From Pseudomonas monteilii NBRC 103158 = DSM 14164 (GTDB lineage: Bacteria; Pseudomonadota; Gammaproteobacteria; Pseudomonadales; Pseudomonadaceae): a stretch of DNA of 64,000 nt. The stretch spans positions 29,306-93,305 of the forward strand of contig NZ_BBIS01000021.1 in assembly GCF_000730605.1 (NCBI RefSeq), written 5' to 3'. The notes beneath the pieces are model-generated. The model saw nothing but the letters and a program-made list of their open reading frames with translations. It ran no database searches and had not been told where the DNA came from. The position numbers and the translations under genes were made by a program. Of the stretch, positions 53,034 through 61,988 are shown in pieces; the stretch's first letter is position 1; every line of letters starts with the position of its first letter.

Positions 53034-53861
53034 TCAAGGGGCGAACGGCAGCTCGCGCTTGTGCTGGGTCTTGCGGTAGGTGGCAACGATGATGTCGAAC
53101 GCCGCCTGATCAACCGGCTGACCATGCAGGAAGGCATCGATCTGCTGGTAGGTCACGCCATGGGACGCTTCGTCCGGCTTGCCCGGCGCCAGGTCTTCAA
53201 GGTCTGCAGTCGGCACCTTCTCCACCAGTGACTCCGGCGCACCAAAGCTGCGCGCAATGGCCCGTACCTGGTTTTTCACCAGCCCGCTCAGCGGCGCCAG
53301 GTCGCAGGCACCATCACCAAACTTGGTAAAGAAGCCCATTACCGCCTCGGCGGCGTGGTCGGTACCGATCACCAGGCCCGCACGTGCGCCGGCAATGGTG
53401 TACTGGGCGACCATGCGCGTACGCGCCTTGACGTTGCCCACCACGAAGTCCACCAGGGTTGGCGAGCCGTTCTTCAGTGCTACAACCTCGGCGGCCAGCG
53501 CCCTCACTGCCGGGGCAATGTCGACGGTGTGCACTTCATCGGCCTTGATCACGTCCAGGCAGGCCTGGGCGTCATGCTCGTCATGCTGCACCTGGTACGG
53601 CAGGCGCACGGCAATGAAGGTGTAGGCCTTGTCGCCGGTCTCGGCGCGCAACTCGTTGATGGCGCGCTGGGCGAGCAGGGCGGCGGTCAGCGAGTCGACG
53701 CCACCGCTGATGCCCAGCACCAGGGTCTTGAGCCGGGCGTTGGCCAGGCAGTCCTTGATGAACGCCACGCGCCGGGCGACTTCGGCCTCAAGCGCGGCAG
53801 TGTCGGCGAACGGCGGCTGTACCTTCAGTGCCTGTGCAATCTCTTGCTGAACCGCTTGCAT
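53034..53861 (-). CDS. nadE: NH3-dependent NAD synthetase NadE
   Basis: A 275-residue enzyme that amidates deamido-NAD+. The ATP-pyrophosphatase P-loop [15 protein letters not shown] near residue 49 and [19 protein letters not shown] block near residue 167 are intact. There is no N-terminal glutaminase, so it should use free ammonia. It begins three bases after pncB. Confidence 0.96.
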   Translation of the reverse strand: MQAVQQEIAQALKVQPPFADTAALEAEVARRVAFIKDCLANARLKTLVLGISGGVDSLTAALLAQRAINELRAETGDKAYTFIAVRLPYQVQHDEHDAQACLDVIKADEVHTVDIAPAVRALAAEVVALKNGSPTLVDFVVGNVKARTRMVAQYTIAGARAGLVIGTDHAAEAVMGFFTKFGDGACDLAPLSGLVKNQVRAIARSFGAPESLVEKVPTADLEDLAPGKPDEASHGVTYQQIDAFLHGQPVDQAAFDIIVATYRKTQHKRELPFAP

Positions 53862-53864
53862 GGG

Positions 53865-55070
53865 TTACTCCTTGCTGGGGACTTTGAATACGTGGCGCAG
53901 GTAGGCGACGAAGTTCTCGTCGCGGCATTGGGTCTTGGCGGCTTCGTCCGAGATCTTGGCCACTGGCGCGCCGTTGCAGTCGGTCATTTTAAGCACGATG
54001 CTCATCGGGGCCACACCCGGGATGTCGCAGGTCAGGTTGGTGCCGATGCCAAAACTGACGTTGATGCGACCGCGCAGGGCACGGAAGATTTCCAGCGAAC
54101 GGGTGAGGTTGAGGCCATCGGAAAACACCAGGGTCTTGGTCATCGGGTCGATACCCAGTTTCTGGTAGTGGGCAATGGCTTTCTCGGCCCAGGCCACCGG
54201 TTCACCGGAGTCGTGGCGCAGGCCGTCGAAGAGCTTGGCAAAGTACAGGTCGAAATCGCCAAGGAAGGCATCCATGGTGATGCAGTCGGTCAGGGCGATG
54301 CCAAGCAGCCCGCGGTATTCGCGTACCCAGCAGTCCAGCGCGGCGATCTGGCTGTCGATCAGGCGCGGGCCGAGTTGCTGGTGGGCCATGATCCATTCGT
54401 GGGCCATGGTACCCAGTGGCTTGATATCCAGTTTCCATGCCAGGTCGACGTTGCTGGTGCCGACGAAGCGGCCCGGGAAGTCGTCGCGCAGTACCCGCAC
54501 CACGTCTTCCTGCACACGGCTGGAAAAGCGCCGCCGGGTGCCGAAGTCGGCTACCTGCAGTTCGGCCAGTTCATCGTCACTGGCATGCGCGCGCAGCCAG
54601 TCGAACTTGCGGTGAAGCTGGTCGCGGGCCTCAGCCAGGCGCATGCGTGGGTGCAGGTGGCGGTTGCGCACTTCGCTGATGATGGCCAGCAACGGTACTT
54701 CGAACAGAATCACATGCAGCCACGGGCCTTTCAGGCGCAGGAACAGCTGGTCGTTTTCGATACCGATGCGTACGTAGCGCAGGTTGAAGCGAAACAGCCG
54801 CAGAAAGCGCAGGAAATCGGGCTTGAGGAAGCTGATGCGTTCGAGGAAGGCCAGCTGGCCATCATCCAGCGTGAGGTCGCTGAGCAGTTCGAGCTGGTGA
54901 CGGATCTCGCCAAGATAAGGGCGCAGGTCCTCACCGTTGCGGCAGCGGAATTCCCATTCGACGTCGGCGTCCGGGTAGTTGTGCAGCACACCCTGCATCA
55001 TGGTGAGTTTATAGAAGTCGGTGTCGAGCAGGTTGTGCACGATGCGCTCGGCGAATGCGCTCTCGCTCAT
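53865..55070 (-). CDS. pncB: Nicotinate phosphoribosyltransferase PncB
   Basis: A 401-residue NAD salvage enzyme that condenses nicotinate with PRPP. The N-terminal [18 protein letters not shown] and the central [15 protein letters not shown] and [17 protein letters not shown] segments are diagnostic. ATG 55070 is chosen because of a GGAG site and the normal [11 protein letters not shown] start; upstream in-frame codons lie in a REP-like region. pncB-nadE are one salvage operon. Confidence 0.96.
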   Translation of the reverse strand: MSESAFAERIVHNLLDTDFYKLTMMQGVLHNYPDADVEWEFRCRNGEDLRPYLGEIRHQLELLSDLTLDDGQLAFLERISFLKPDFLRFLRLFRFNLRYVRIGIENDQLFLRLKGPWLHVILFEVPLLAIISEVRNRHLHPRMRLAEARDQLHRKFDWLRAHASDDELAELQVADFGTRRRFSSRVQEDVVRVLRDDFPGRFVGTSNVDLAWKLDIKPLGTMAHEWIMAHQQLGPRLIDSQIAALDCWVREYRGLLGIALTDCITMDAFLGDFDLYFAKLFDGLRHDSGEPVAWAEKAIAHYQKLGIDPMTKTLVFSDGLNLTRSLEIFRALRGRINVSFGIGTNLTCDIPGVAPMSIVLKMTDCNGAPVAKISDEAAKTQCRDENFVAYLRHVFKVPSKE

Positions 55071-55129
55071 CAAGTGGGGCTCCGGAAGCGGCGAATGGCG
55101 GACATTGTGCCAGCCTTTTGGGGCTTGTT

Positions 55130-55160
55130 GTGTCCGGGCTTGCCCGCGAAGAGGCCGGAA
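55130..55160. repeat. REP-like element upstream of pncB
   Basis: TCCGGGCTTGCCCGCGAAGAGGCCGGAA, one unit. The 449-base gap 55071-55519 otherwise holds the regulatory sites of the amino acid importer and no convincing gene. Confidence 0.6.
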
Positions 55161-55225
55161 CAGCCAAAACAGAGGTGTTTTTCCGTGCACCGGCTAGCCT
55201 TGAAACGGTGCCGCCTGTAGCAGTC

Positions 55226-55242
55226 GCGCACCAGCGGTGTGC
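55226..55242. promoter_or_regulatory. Inverted repeat, candidate enhancer-binding site
   Basis: GCGCACC-AGC-GGTGTGC (six of seven arm positions pair), about 230 bases upstream of the predicted sigma-54 start. Spacing differs from the NtrC consensus (GCACC-N5-GGTGC), so the regulator is unknown. Confidence 0.35.
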
Positions 55243-55443
55243 AGTTCGGTGACGTCCGCTGTTACAGGCTGGTTGCACGTTAACACTTGGCGGGGTTGCA
55301 ATGATGGCACCAGGCGGTTGCTCCTTGTCTGTACGTGTGGTGGCGCCTGCCGCGTGGCAGACGGTTGCACGCTCAATAAAGAAAAGGCCGCCGGTCGCCT
55401 GCTGGCGCCTAGCACAGTGTGTTTTCCCGGAAGACAAACCCTA

Positions 55444-55459
55444 TGGCACGGCCCTTGCT
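55444..55459 (+). promoter_or_regulatory. Sigma-54 promoter upstream of braC
   Basis: TGGCACGGCCCTTGCT, matching the consensus TGGCACGRNNNTTGCW at every fixed position, with the strict GG-N10-GC spacing. The expected start is near 55470, about 50 bases before the braC ATG. Confidence 0.82.
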
Positions 55460-55519
55460 CTGAGCACAGGGTTGAGAAGTTGTAGTGCCAACCAAAAAAA
55501 ACTCTAGGAGCACCACCTC

Positions 55520-56656
55520 ATGTCGCAGACGTTTTACAAGAAAGGTTTCCTGGCTCTGGCCGTGGCTACAGCACTGGGTGTTTCTTCGTATGTTCAGGCC
55601 GACGTCAAGATCGGTGTAGCGGGCCCAATGACCGGGGCTAACGCCGCGTTTGGCGATCAGTACATGAAAGGTGCGCAGGCAGCGGCCGACAAGATCAACG
55701 CCGCCGGTGGCGTCAACGGCGAGAAAATTGTCCTGGTCAAAGGTGACGACGCCTGCGAACCGAAGCAGGCTGTGGCCGTGGCCAACCGCCTGGCCGATCA
55801 GGACAAAGTGATCGGCGTGGTGGGGCACTTCTGTTCTTCCAACACCATTCCAGCCTCTGAGGTGTATGACGAAGCGGGCATCATTGCCATTACCCCGGGC
55901 TCGACCAACCCACAAGTGACCGAGCGCGGCCTCAGTGCCATGTTCCGCATGTGCGGCCGTGACGACCAGCAGGGTATCGTCGCCGGCGACTACATCGTTG
56001 ACGTGCTCAAGGGCAAGAAAGTCGCGGTGCTGCACGACAAGGACACCTATGGCCAAGGCCTGGCCGACGCGACCAAGGCGCAGCTGGAAAAACGCGGCGT
56101 GAAGCCTGTGCTGTACGAAGGCCTGACCCGTGGCGAGAAAGACTTCAGCGCCGTGGTCACCAAGATCCGCTCCACGGGTGCCGACGTGGTCTACTTCGGC
56201 GGCCTGCACCCAGAGGCTGGCCCGCTGGTGCGCCAGCTGCGCGAGCAGGGCCTGAAGGACGTCAAGTTCATGTCCGATGACGGCATCGTCACCGACGAAC
56301 TGGTGGCCACAGCTGGCGGCGCGCAGTACGTCGATGGCGTGTACATGACCTTCGGCGCCGACCCGCGCCTGCTGCCAGACAGCAAGGCGGTGGTGGAGGA
56401 GTTCCGCAAGAACGGTACCGAACCAGAAGGCTACACCCTGTATGCCTACGCCTCCCTGGAAGCCCTGGCCGCCGGTTTCAATGGCGCCAAATCGAACAAG
56501 GGCGAAGACGCCGCCAAGTGGCTCAAGGCCAACCCGGTCAAGACGGTGATGGGCGAGAAGAAGTGGGACAGCAAGGGTGACCTGACCGTGTCCGACTATG
56601 TGGTCTACCAGTGGGATAAAGACGGTAAATACCACCAGCTGGAAAAACAAAAATAA
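55520..56656 (+). CDS. braC: Branched-chain amino acid ABC transporter, periplasmic binding protein
   Basis: A 378-residue LivK/BraC-type protein. A signal peptide ends at QA (residue 27), then DVKIGVAGPMTGANAAFGDQ, GDDACEPKQAVAVANRL and a disulfide-forming cysteine pair typical of Leu/Ile/Val-binding proteins. AGGAG sits eight bases before ATG. It is preceded by a sigma-54 promoter and followed by a strong hairpin before the permease gene, as expected for a binding protein made in excess. It is one of two or more such systems in Pseudomonas, so the symbol is tentative. Confidence 0.9.
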   Translation: MSQTFYKKGFLALAVATALGVSSYVQADVKIGVAGPMTGANAAFGDQYMKGAQAAADKINAAGGVNGEKIVLVKGDDACEPKQAVAVANRLADQDKVIGVVGHFCSSNTIPASEVYDEAGIIAITPGSTNPQVTERGLSAMFRMCGRDDQQGIVAGDYIVDVLKGKKVAVLHDKDTYGQGLADATKAQLEKRGVKPVLYEGLTRGEKDFSAVVTKIRSTGADVVYFGGLHPEAGPLVRQLREQGLKDVKFMSDDGIVTDELVATAGGAQYVDGVYMTFGADPRLLPDSKAVVEEFRKNGTEPEGYTLYAYASLEALAAGFNGAKSNKGEDAAKWLKANPVKTVMGEKKWDSKGDLTVSDYVVYQWDKDGKYHQLEKQK

Positions 56657-56667
56657 CAACGGCCCAC

Positions 56668-56689
56668 GGCCCGGGCTGATGCTCGGGCC
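56668..56689 (+). other. Attenuating hairpin between braC and braD
   Basis: GGCCCGGGC/GCTCGGGCC (one G-U) with a four-base TGAT loop, 12 bases after the braC stop. It should stabilise braC mRNA or reduce transcription into the permease genes. Confidence 0.65.
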
Positions 56690-56810
56690 CAAGCCCCGCG
56701 GTACCTGTCTTTATTCGTAGATCTGCACAGTTCTGCGCTGCGAGGGCCCCGCACCGGTGGCCCGCGCCGTGGTCGGCGCTCGTGCAATCTCAATCAGGTG
56801 AGATTGCGTT

Positions 56811-57725
56811 ATGGATGGTATTTTCCTGCAGCAACTGGTCAACGGCCTGACCCTCGGGTCGGTCTATGGCCTGATCGCCATCGGCTACACAATGGTCTAT
56901 GGCATTATCGGCATGATCAACTTCGCGCACGGCGAGGTGTACATGATCTCCGCGTACCTGGCGGCGATCAGCCTGGCATTGCTGGCTTACTTCGGTATCG
57001 AGTCGTTCCCCCTGCTGATGCTGGGCACGCTGTTGTTCACCATCGTCGTTACGGGCGTATACGGCTTCACCATCGAGCGCATCGCTTACAAACCCCTGCG
57101 TAACTCTACCCGCCTGGCACCGCTCATCAGCGCCATCGGCATTTCGCTGATCCTGCAAAACTATGCACAGATCAGCCAGGGTGCCCGCCAGCAAGGTGTT
57201 CCAACCTTGCTTGAAGGTGCCATGCGTGTCGAAGTCGGCACCGGCTTCGTGCAACTGACCTACACCAAGATCTTCATTCTGGTGGCCGCCTTCGTCGGCA
57301 TGGGCCTGCTCACCTACGTAATCAAGTACACCAAGCTCGGCCGCATGTGCCGCGCCACCCAGCAAGACCGCAAGATGGCCTCGATCCTAGGCATAAACAC
57401 CGACCGGGTGATCTCCTACGTGTTCGTCATCGGTGCAGTCATGGCCGCGCTGGCCGGCGTGCTGATCACCATGAACTACGGCACCTTCGACTTCTACGCC
57501 GGCTTCATCATCGGCATCAAGGCGTTCACCGCCGCCGTGCTCGGTGGTATAGGCTCGCTGCCTGGCGCCATGCTCGGCGGGATCATCCTGGGTATTTCCG
57601 AGTCGCTGTTCTCTGGCCTGATCAACTCCGACTACAAGGACGTGTTCAGCTTCTCGCTGCTGGTGATGATCCTTATCTTCCGCCCACAAGGCCTGCTGGG
57701 TCGCCCGCTCGTGGCTAAGGTGTGA
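56811..57725 (+). CDS. braD: Branched-chain amino acid ABC transporter permease (LivH-type)
   Basis: A 304-residue membrane protein with about eight helices. It starts with the family's FLQQLVNGLTLGSVYGLIAIGYTMVYG and contains the EAA-like LGRMCRATQQDRKMASILGINTDR loop that contacts an ATPase, and FRPQGLLGRP at the C-terminus. The ATG has an AGGTGAG site. Followed by braE after two bases. Confidence 0.93.
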   Translation: MDGIFLQQLVNGLTLGSVYGLIAIGYTMVYGIIGMINFAHGEVYMISAYLAAISLALLAYFGIESFPLLMLGTLLFTIVVTGVYGFTIERIAYKPLRNSTRLAPLISAIGISLILQNYAQISQGARQQGVPTLLEGAMRVEVGTGFVQLTYTKIFILVAAFVGMGLLTYVIKYTKLGRMCRATQQDRKMASILGINTDRVISYVFVIGAVMAALAGVLITMNYGTFDFYAGFIIGIKAFTAAVLGGIGSLPGAMLGGIILGISESLFSGLINSDYKDVFSFSLLVMILIFRPQGLLGRPLVAKV

Positions 57726-57727
57726 AC

Positions 57728-59029
57728 ATGTCCGTTGCCAAAACTGCCGCTGTTACCGAAACCAAGGGTTTCGACCTTAAACGCAGCCTGCTGGAGACCA
57801 TCGTCGCCGGCCTGCTGGCACTCATTGTGTTTGGCCCGGTCGTCGGCGTGGTGCTCGACGGCTACAGCTTCAATGCCGAGCCGCGGCGCGTGGCCTGGCT
57901 GGTGGGCGGGGTGATGCTGGGGCGCTTCCTGCTCAGCCTGTACCTGCAGACCGCCGCGGGCACGCGCATGCTCCAGGGCTTTGAAAGCGGTGGCTCGGGC
58001 GTGCATGTGAACGCACCGGACTACAAGTCGCGCTTGCGTTACATCATCCCCGCGCTGATCGTGATTGCCATTGTGTTCCCGGTGTTTGCCAACAAGTACC
58101 TGCTGACCGTGGTCATCCTTGGGCTGATCTACGTGTTGCTGGGCCTTGGCCTTAACATCGTGGTCGGCCTGGCCGGCCTGCTCGACCTGGGCTACGTGGC
58201 GTTCTATGCCATTGGTGCCTACGGGTTGGCGCTGGGCTACCAGTATTTGGGCCTGGGCTTCTGGAGCGTGCTGCCGCTGGCGGCGATTGCCGCAGCACTG
58301 GCGGGGTGCATTCTCGGCTTCCCGGTGCTGAGGATGCACGGTGACTACCTGGCGATCGTGACCTTGGGCTTTGGCGAAATCATCCGCCTGGTGCTGAACA
58401 ACTGGCTGTCGTTCACCGGTGGCCCCAATGGCATGCCGGCGCCGTCGCCAACGTTCTTCGGCCTGGAGTTCGGCCGTCGGGCCAAGGACGGCGGCGTACC
58501 GATCCACGAGTTCTTCGGCTTCGATTACAACGCCAACCTCAAGTTCGTGTTCATCTACGCGGTGCTGTTCATCGTCGTGCTGGCCGTGCTGTACATCAAG
58601 CACCGCCTGACCCGCATGCCGGTCGGCCGGGCCTGGGAAGCACTGCGTGAAGACGAGATCGCCTGCCGTTCGATGGGCCTGAACCACGTACTGGTCAAGC
58701 TGTCGGCCTTTACCCTGGGTGCTTCCACTGCCGGCCTGGCCGGGGTGTTCTTTGCCACTTACCAGGGCTTCGTCAACCCGTCGTCGTTCACCTTCTTCGA
58801 GTCGGCGCTGATCCTCGCCATCGTCGTGCTGGGTGGCATGGGCTCGACCGTGGGCGTGGTGATCGCAGCGTTCGTGCTGACCGTGGCGCCCGAGCTGCTA
58901 CGCAGCTTTTCCGAATACCGGGTGCTGCTGTTCGGCGTACTGATGGTGCTGATGATGATCTGGCGACCGCGTGGGCTGATCCGCATCAGCCGTACCGGTG
59001 TGACCCCGCGTAAAGGAGTGGCGCCATGA
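57728..59029 (+). CDS. braE: Branched-chain amino acid ABC transporter permease (LivM-type)
   Basis: A 433-residue membrane protein with about ten helices. Residues 1-110 are an N-terminal extension (DUF3382-like) and the rest is the LivM core with GLNIVVGLAGLLDLGYVAFYAIGAYG and the ATPase-contact loop ending MGLNHVLVKL. ATG 57728 with AAGG seven bases before is preferred to GTG 57722. It overlaps braF by four bases. Confidence 0.93.
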   Translation: MSVAKTAAVTETKGFDLKRSLLETIVAGLLALIVFGPVVGVVLDGYSFNAEPRRVAWLVGGVMLGRFLLSLYLQTAAGTRMLQGFESGGSGVHVNAPDYKSRLRYIIPALIVIAIVFPVFANKYLLTVVILGLIYVLLGLGLNIVVGLAGLLDLGYVAFYAIGAYGLALGYQYLGLGFWSVLPLAAIAAALAGCILGFPVLRMHGDYLAIVTLGFGEIIRLVLNNWLSFTGGPNGMPAPSPTFFGLEFGRRAKDGGVPIHEFFGFDYNANLKFVFIYAVLFIVVLAVLYIKHRLTRMPVGRAWEALREDEIACRSMGLNHVLVKLSAFTLGASTAGLAGVFFATYQGFVNPSSFTFFESALILAIVVLGGMGSTVGVVIAAFVLTVAPELLRSFSEYRVLLFGVLMVLMMIWRPRGLIRISRTGVTPRKGVAP

Positions 59030-59901
59030 GCGACGATATCATTCTCTCGGTCGACAACCTGATGATGCAGTTCGGTGGCATCAAGGCGCTCAGCGACGTC
59101 AGCCTCAAGGTCAAGCGCAACCAGATCTTCGCCCTGATCGGCCCCAATGGCGCGGGCAAGACCACGGTGTTCAACTGCCTGACCGGCTTCTACAAGGCCA
59201 GCGGCGGGCGCATCGAGCTGAACGTTCGCGGCAGCCACACCAACGTCATCCAGCTGCTGGGCGAGCGCTTCCAGGCGGCGGACTTCGTGTCGCCGGCGCG
59301 CTTTGCCAACCGGCTGTACTACAAGATGTTCGGCGGCACTCACCTGGTCAACCGCGCAGGCCTGGCCCGTACCTTCCAGAACATTCGCCTGTTCAAGGAA
59401 ATGTCGGTGGTGGAAAACCTGCTGGTGGCCCAGCACATGTGGGTCAACCGCAACCTGCTGGCCGGGGTGCTCAACACCAAGGCCTACCGCAAGGCCGAGA
59501 GCGATGCACTGGACCACGCCTTCTACTGGCTGGAAGTGGTCGACCTGGTCGACTGCGCCAACCGCCTGGCCGGCGAGCTGTCGTACGGTCAGCAGCGTCG
59601 CCTGGAGATTGCCCGGGCCATGTGTACGCGGCCCAAAGTCATCTGCCTGGATGAACCGGCAGCAGGCCTGAACCCGCAGGAAACCGAGGCACTCAGCCGC
59701 ATGATCCGCGTGCTGCGTGACGAGCACGACATCACCGTGGTGCTGATTGAGCACGACATGGGCATGGTCATGAGCATTTCCGACCATATCGTGGTGCTGG
59801 ACCACGGCAACGTGATTGCCGAAGGCGCCCCGCAAGACATCCGCCACAACCCGACGGTGATCGCCGCCTACCTGGGTGCAGACGAAGAGGAACTGGTATG
59901 A
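59026..59901 (+). CDS. braF: Branched-chain amino acid ABC transporter ATPase (LivG-type)
   Basis: A 291-residue ATPase. Walker A is GPNGAGKTTVFN near residue 38, the signature LSYGQQRRLEIARAM near 182, Walker B CLDEPAAGLNP near 202 and the switch histidine in LIEHDMGMVM. Between the Walker A region and the Q-loop (ARTFQNIRLF) is an insertion of about 29 residues compared with E. coli LivG (255). It overlaps both neighbours by four bases. Confidence 0.94.
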   Translation: MSDDIILSVDNLMMQFGGIKALSDVSLKVKRNQIFALIGPNGAGKTTVFNCLTGFYKASGGRIELNVRGSHTNVIQLLGERFQAADFVSPARFANRLYYKMFGGTHLVNRAGLARTFQNIRLFKEMSVVENLLVAQHMWVNRNLLAGVLNTKAYRKAESDALDHAFYWLEVVDLVDCANRLAGELSYGQQRRLEIARAMCTRPKVICLDEPAAGLNPQETEALSRMIRVLRDEHDITVVLIEHDMGMVMSISDHIVVLDHGNVIAEGAPQDIRHNPTVIAAYLGADEEELV

Positions 59902-60614
59902 GTGCGCCCATTCTCGAACTGAAGGACCTGGACGTGTTCTATGGGCCGATCCAGGCGCTGAAAAAGGTGTCGATGCACATCAACGAAGGTGAGACGGTCA
60001 GCCTGATTGGTGCCAACGGTGCGGGCAAGTCGACCCTGTTGATGTCTATTTTCGGCCAGCCTCGGGCAGCGTCGGGGCACATCGTTTATCGCGGCACCGA
60101 CATCACCCGCAAGTCGTCGCACTACATCGCCTCCAACGGCATCGCTCAGTCGCCGGAAGGGCGCCGGGTGTTCCCCGACATGACCGTCGAGGAGAACCTG
60201 ATGATGGGCACCATCCCCATCGGCGACAAGCATGCCGACGAAGACATGCAGCGCATGTACGAGCTGTTCCCGCGCTTGAAGGAGCGGCGTAACCAGCGGG
60301 CCATGACCATGTCCGGGGGTGAGCAGCAGATGTTGGCCATTGCCCGGGCGTTGATGAGCCGGCCGAAGCTGCTGCTACTGGATGAGCCGTCGCTGGGGCT
60401 GGCGCCGATTGTGGTCAAGCAGATCTTCTCGACCTTGCGCGAGCTGGCCAAGAGCGGGATGACCATCTTTCTGGTGGAGCAGAACGCCAACCATGCGCTG
60501 AAGCTGTCGGACCGTGCGTATGTGATGGTCAACGGGCAGATCCGCATGACCGGGACCGGGCAGGAGTTGCTGGTCAACGAAGAGGTGCGTAACGCCTACC
60601 TTGGCGGGCACTGA
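59898..60614 (+). CDS. braG: Branched-chain amino acid ABC transporter ATPase (LivF-type)
   Basis: A 238-residue ATPase, the second of the heterodimer. Walker A is GANGAGKSTLLMSIFG, the signature MSGGEQQMLAIARALMSRPKL and Walker B LLLDEPSLGLAP; the LivF-specific SPEGRRVFPDMTVEENL block precedes them. It closes the operon and a perfect hairpin follows. Confidence 0.95.
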   Translation: MSAPILELKDLDVFYGPIQALKKVSMHINEGETVSLIGANGAGKSTLLMSIFGQPRAASGHIVYRGTDITRKSSHYIASNGIAQSPEGRRVFPDMTVEENLMMGTIPIGDKHADEDMQRMYELFPRLKERRNQRAMTMSGGEQQMLAIARALMSRPKLLLLDEPSLGLAPIVVKQIFSTLRELAKSGMTIFLVEQNANHALKLSDRAYVMVNGQIRMTGTGQELLVNEEVRNAYLGGH

Positions 60615-60623
60615 GTTTCATTC

Positions 60624-60645
60624 GGGGCCGCTGAGCGGCCCCATT
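60624..60645 (+). terminator. Hairpin ending the bra operon
   Basis: Perfect 8-base stem GGGGCCGC/GCGGCCCC with a TGA loop, nine bases after the braG stop, followed by ATTTGC; weak T tract. Confidence 0.6.
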
Positions 60646-60650
60646 TGCAA

Positions 60651-61060
60651 TGTGGACAACTTGCCATGGGCCTGTCTCCACATACCCCGGTTTTCCTTCC
60701 CAAGCCCATCTTTCCACAGGCCGGATCTTTTCCACGGATAATGTGGAACCGCCTGTGGAAAACATGGTGGCATCTCGCTCAAGCCCTTTGATACCGTGCT
60801 CTGCAGAGGTTTGATCGTTTTTTGATCAGGCGCTCTTTGTGGATGATTTTTCAAGGTTTTTCAAAGCCCTGCAAACACTTGGATGTCGCTGAAAAACCTG
60901 TGGATAACTCTGTGAAGAGACGTTGGACAGACCGCTGCAGGCGGCATGCTTGAAAGCCTTGCGCCATCACTCAAAAGATATCCAACGACCACCTGTCGCT
61001 GAAAGGGTTCCGCACCGTGGACAAGTTGCCCCCAATCCGTGGGGAAAGCCTTGTGGATAA
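60651..61060. other. Cluster of DnaA-box-like 9-mers in a 590-base non-coding region
   Basis: The gap 60615-61207 has no convincing gene. TGTGGATAA, the complement of the DnaA box TTATCCACA, occurs perfectly at 60899-60907 and 61052-61060. One-mismatch copies are at 60651-60659 (TGTGGACAA), 60754-60762 (TGTGGAAAA) and 60838-60846 (TGTGGATGA), all in the same orientation. Two-mismatch copies occur at 60674-60682, 60710-60718, 60728-60736 and 61016-61024. An AT-rich core (about 60810-60866) contains GATCGTTTTTTGATC. It may be a DnaA-binding reservoir, a regulatory locus, or an origin remnant. Confidence 0.55.
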
Positions 61061-61207
61061 CATGCGCATAGCTGGCGCCGGGCCCTCTGCGGCAAGGGTT
61101 TGCCGCAGATGAACAAAAAATGAACAGCCGCCTGACTGGCTTGCTGCCAGCGCCCGGCGCGGGCATGCTGCAAAGCTGCCATGACAACCTACCGTGAGGA
61201 ACAGAGC

Positions 61208-61975
61208 ATGACGTCCACCGTATTCATCACTGGCGCCACGTCCGGTTTCGGCGAGGCCACCGCCCGCCGCTTTGCCGAGGCCGGCTGGAAACTGGTGCTC
61301 ACTGGCCGTCGCAAGGAGCGCCTGGACGCCCTGTGCGCGGAACTGTCGGCCAAGACCGAAGTGCATGGCCTGGTGCTGGACGTACGTGACCGCAAGGCCA
61401 TGGAACAGGCCATCGCCACTCTGCCGGCCGGATTCGACAAGCTGCGCGGCCTGGTGAACAACGCTGGCCTGGCGCTGGGCGTGGACGCAGCGCAGAACTG
61501 CAGCCTGGACGACTGGGAAACCATGGTCGACACCAACATCAAGGGCCTGATGTACACCACCCGCCTGCTGCTGCCACGCCTGATCGCCCACGGCCGTGGT
61601 GCATCGATCCTCAACGTGGGTTCTGTGGCGGGCAACTACCCGTACCCAGGCAGCAACGTGTATGGCGGCACCAAGGCCTTCGTTGGCCAGTTCTCGCTGA
61701 GCCTGCGCTGCGACCTGCGCGGGACTGGCGTGCGGGTGAGCAACATCGAGCCGGGCCTGTGCGAGAGCGAGTTCTCGCTGGTGCGCTTCGGCGGTGACCA
61801 GGCCAAGTACGACGCTACCTATGCCGGTGCGGAGCCGATCCAGCCGCAGGACATTGCCGAGACCATCTTCTGGATCCTCAACCAGCCGGCGCACATCAAC
61901 ATCAACAGCCTGGAGCTGATGCCGGTGAGCCAGGATTGGGCAGGGTTCTCCATCGACCGTACGGTCAAGGGCTAG
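61208..61975 (+). CDS. Short-chain dehydrogenase (YdfG-like)
   Basis: A 255-residue Rossmann-fold oxidoreductase. The NADP-binding GATSGFGEATARRF is at residue 8, NNAGLALG near 90, and the catalytic Ser/Tyr/Lys set is in NVGSVAGNYPYPGSNVYGGTKAF. Arg33 region TGRRKERL suggests NADP preference. It resembles YdfG, a 3-hydroxy acid/L-allo-threonine dehydrogenase. ATG 61208 has GAGGA nine bases upstream. Confidence 0.88.
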   Translation: MTSTVFITGATSGFGEATARRFAEAGWKLVLTGRRKERLDALCAELSAKTEVHGLVLDVRDRKAMEQAIATLPAGFDKLRGLVNNAGLALGVDAAQNCSLDDWETMVDTNIKGLMYTTRLLLPRLIAHGRGASILNVGSVAGNYPYPGSNVYGGTKAFVGQFSLSLRCDLRGTGVRVSNIEPGLCESEFSLVRFGGDQAKYDATYAGAEPIQPQDIAETIFWILNQPAHININSLELMPVSQDWAGFSIDRTVKG

Positions 61976-61988
61976 ATTTGATGGCCTA

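Noticed and set aside
55306..55321. A TGGCAC...TTGCT sequence in the braC upstream region
   Set aside because: Spacing between GG and GC is 12, not the strict 10 needed by sigma-54. A true match lies at 55444-55459.
55354..55369. GTGGCAGACGGTTGCA, another RpoN-like sequence
   Set aside because: GG-N9-GC, one base short; sigma-54 promoters do not tolerate that well.
55237..55507. Frames of 68-82 codons in the braC upstream region
   Set aside because: Cysteine- and arginine-rich, overlapping the sigma-54 promoter, with no ribosome site.
60861..61187. A 108-codon minus-strand frame in the DnaA-box gap
   Set aside because: Irregular composition, no ribosome site and no family similarity; better explained by chance.
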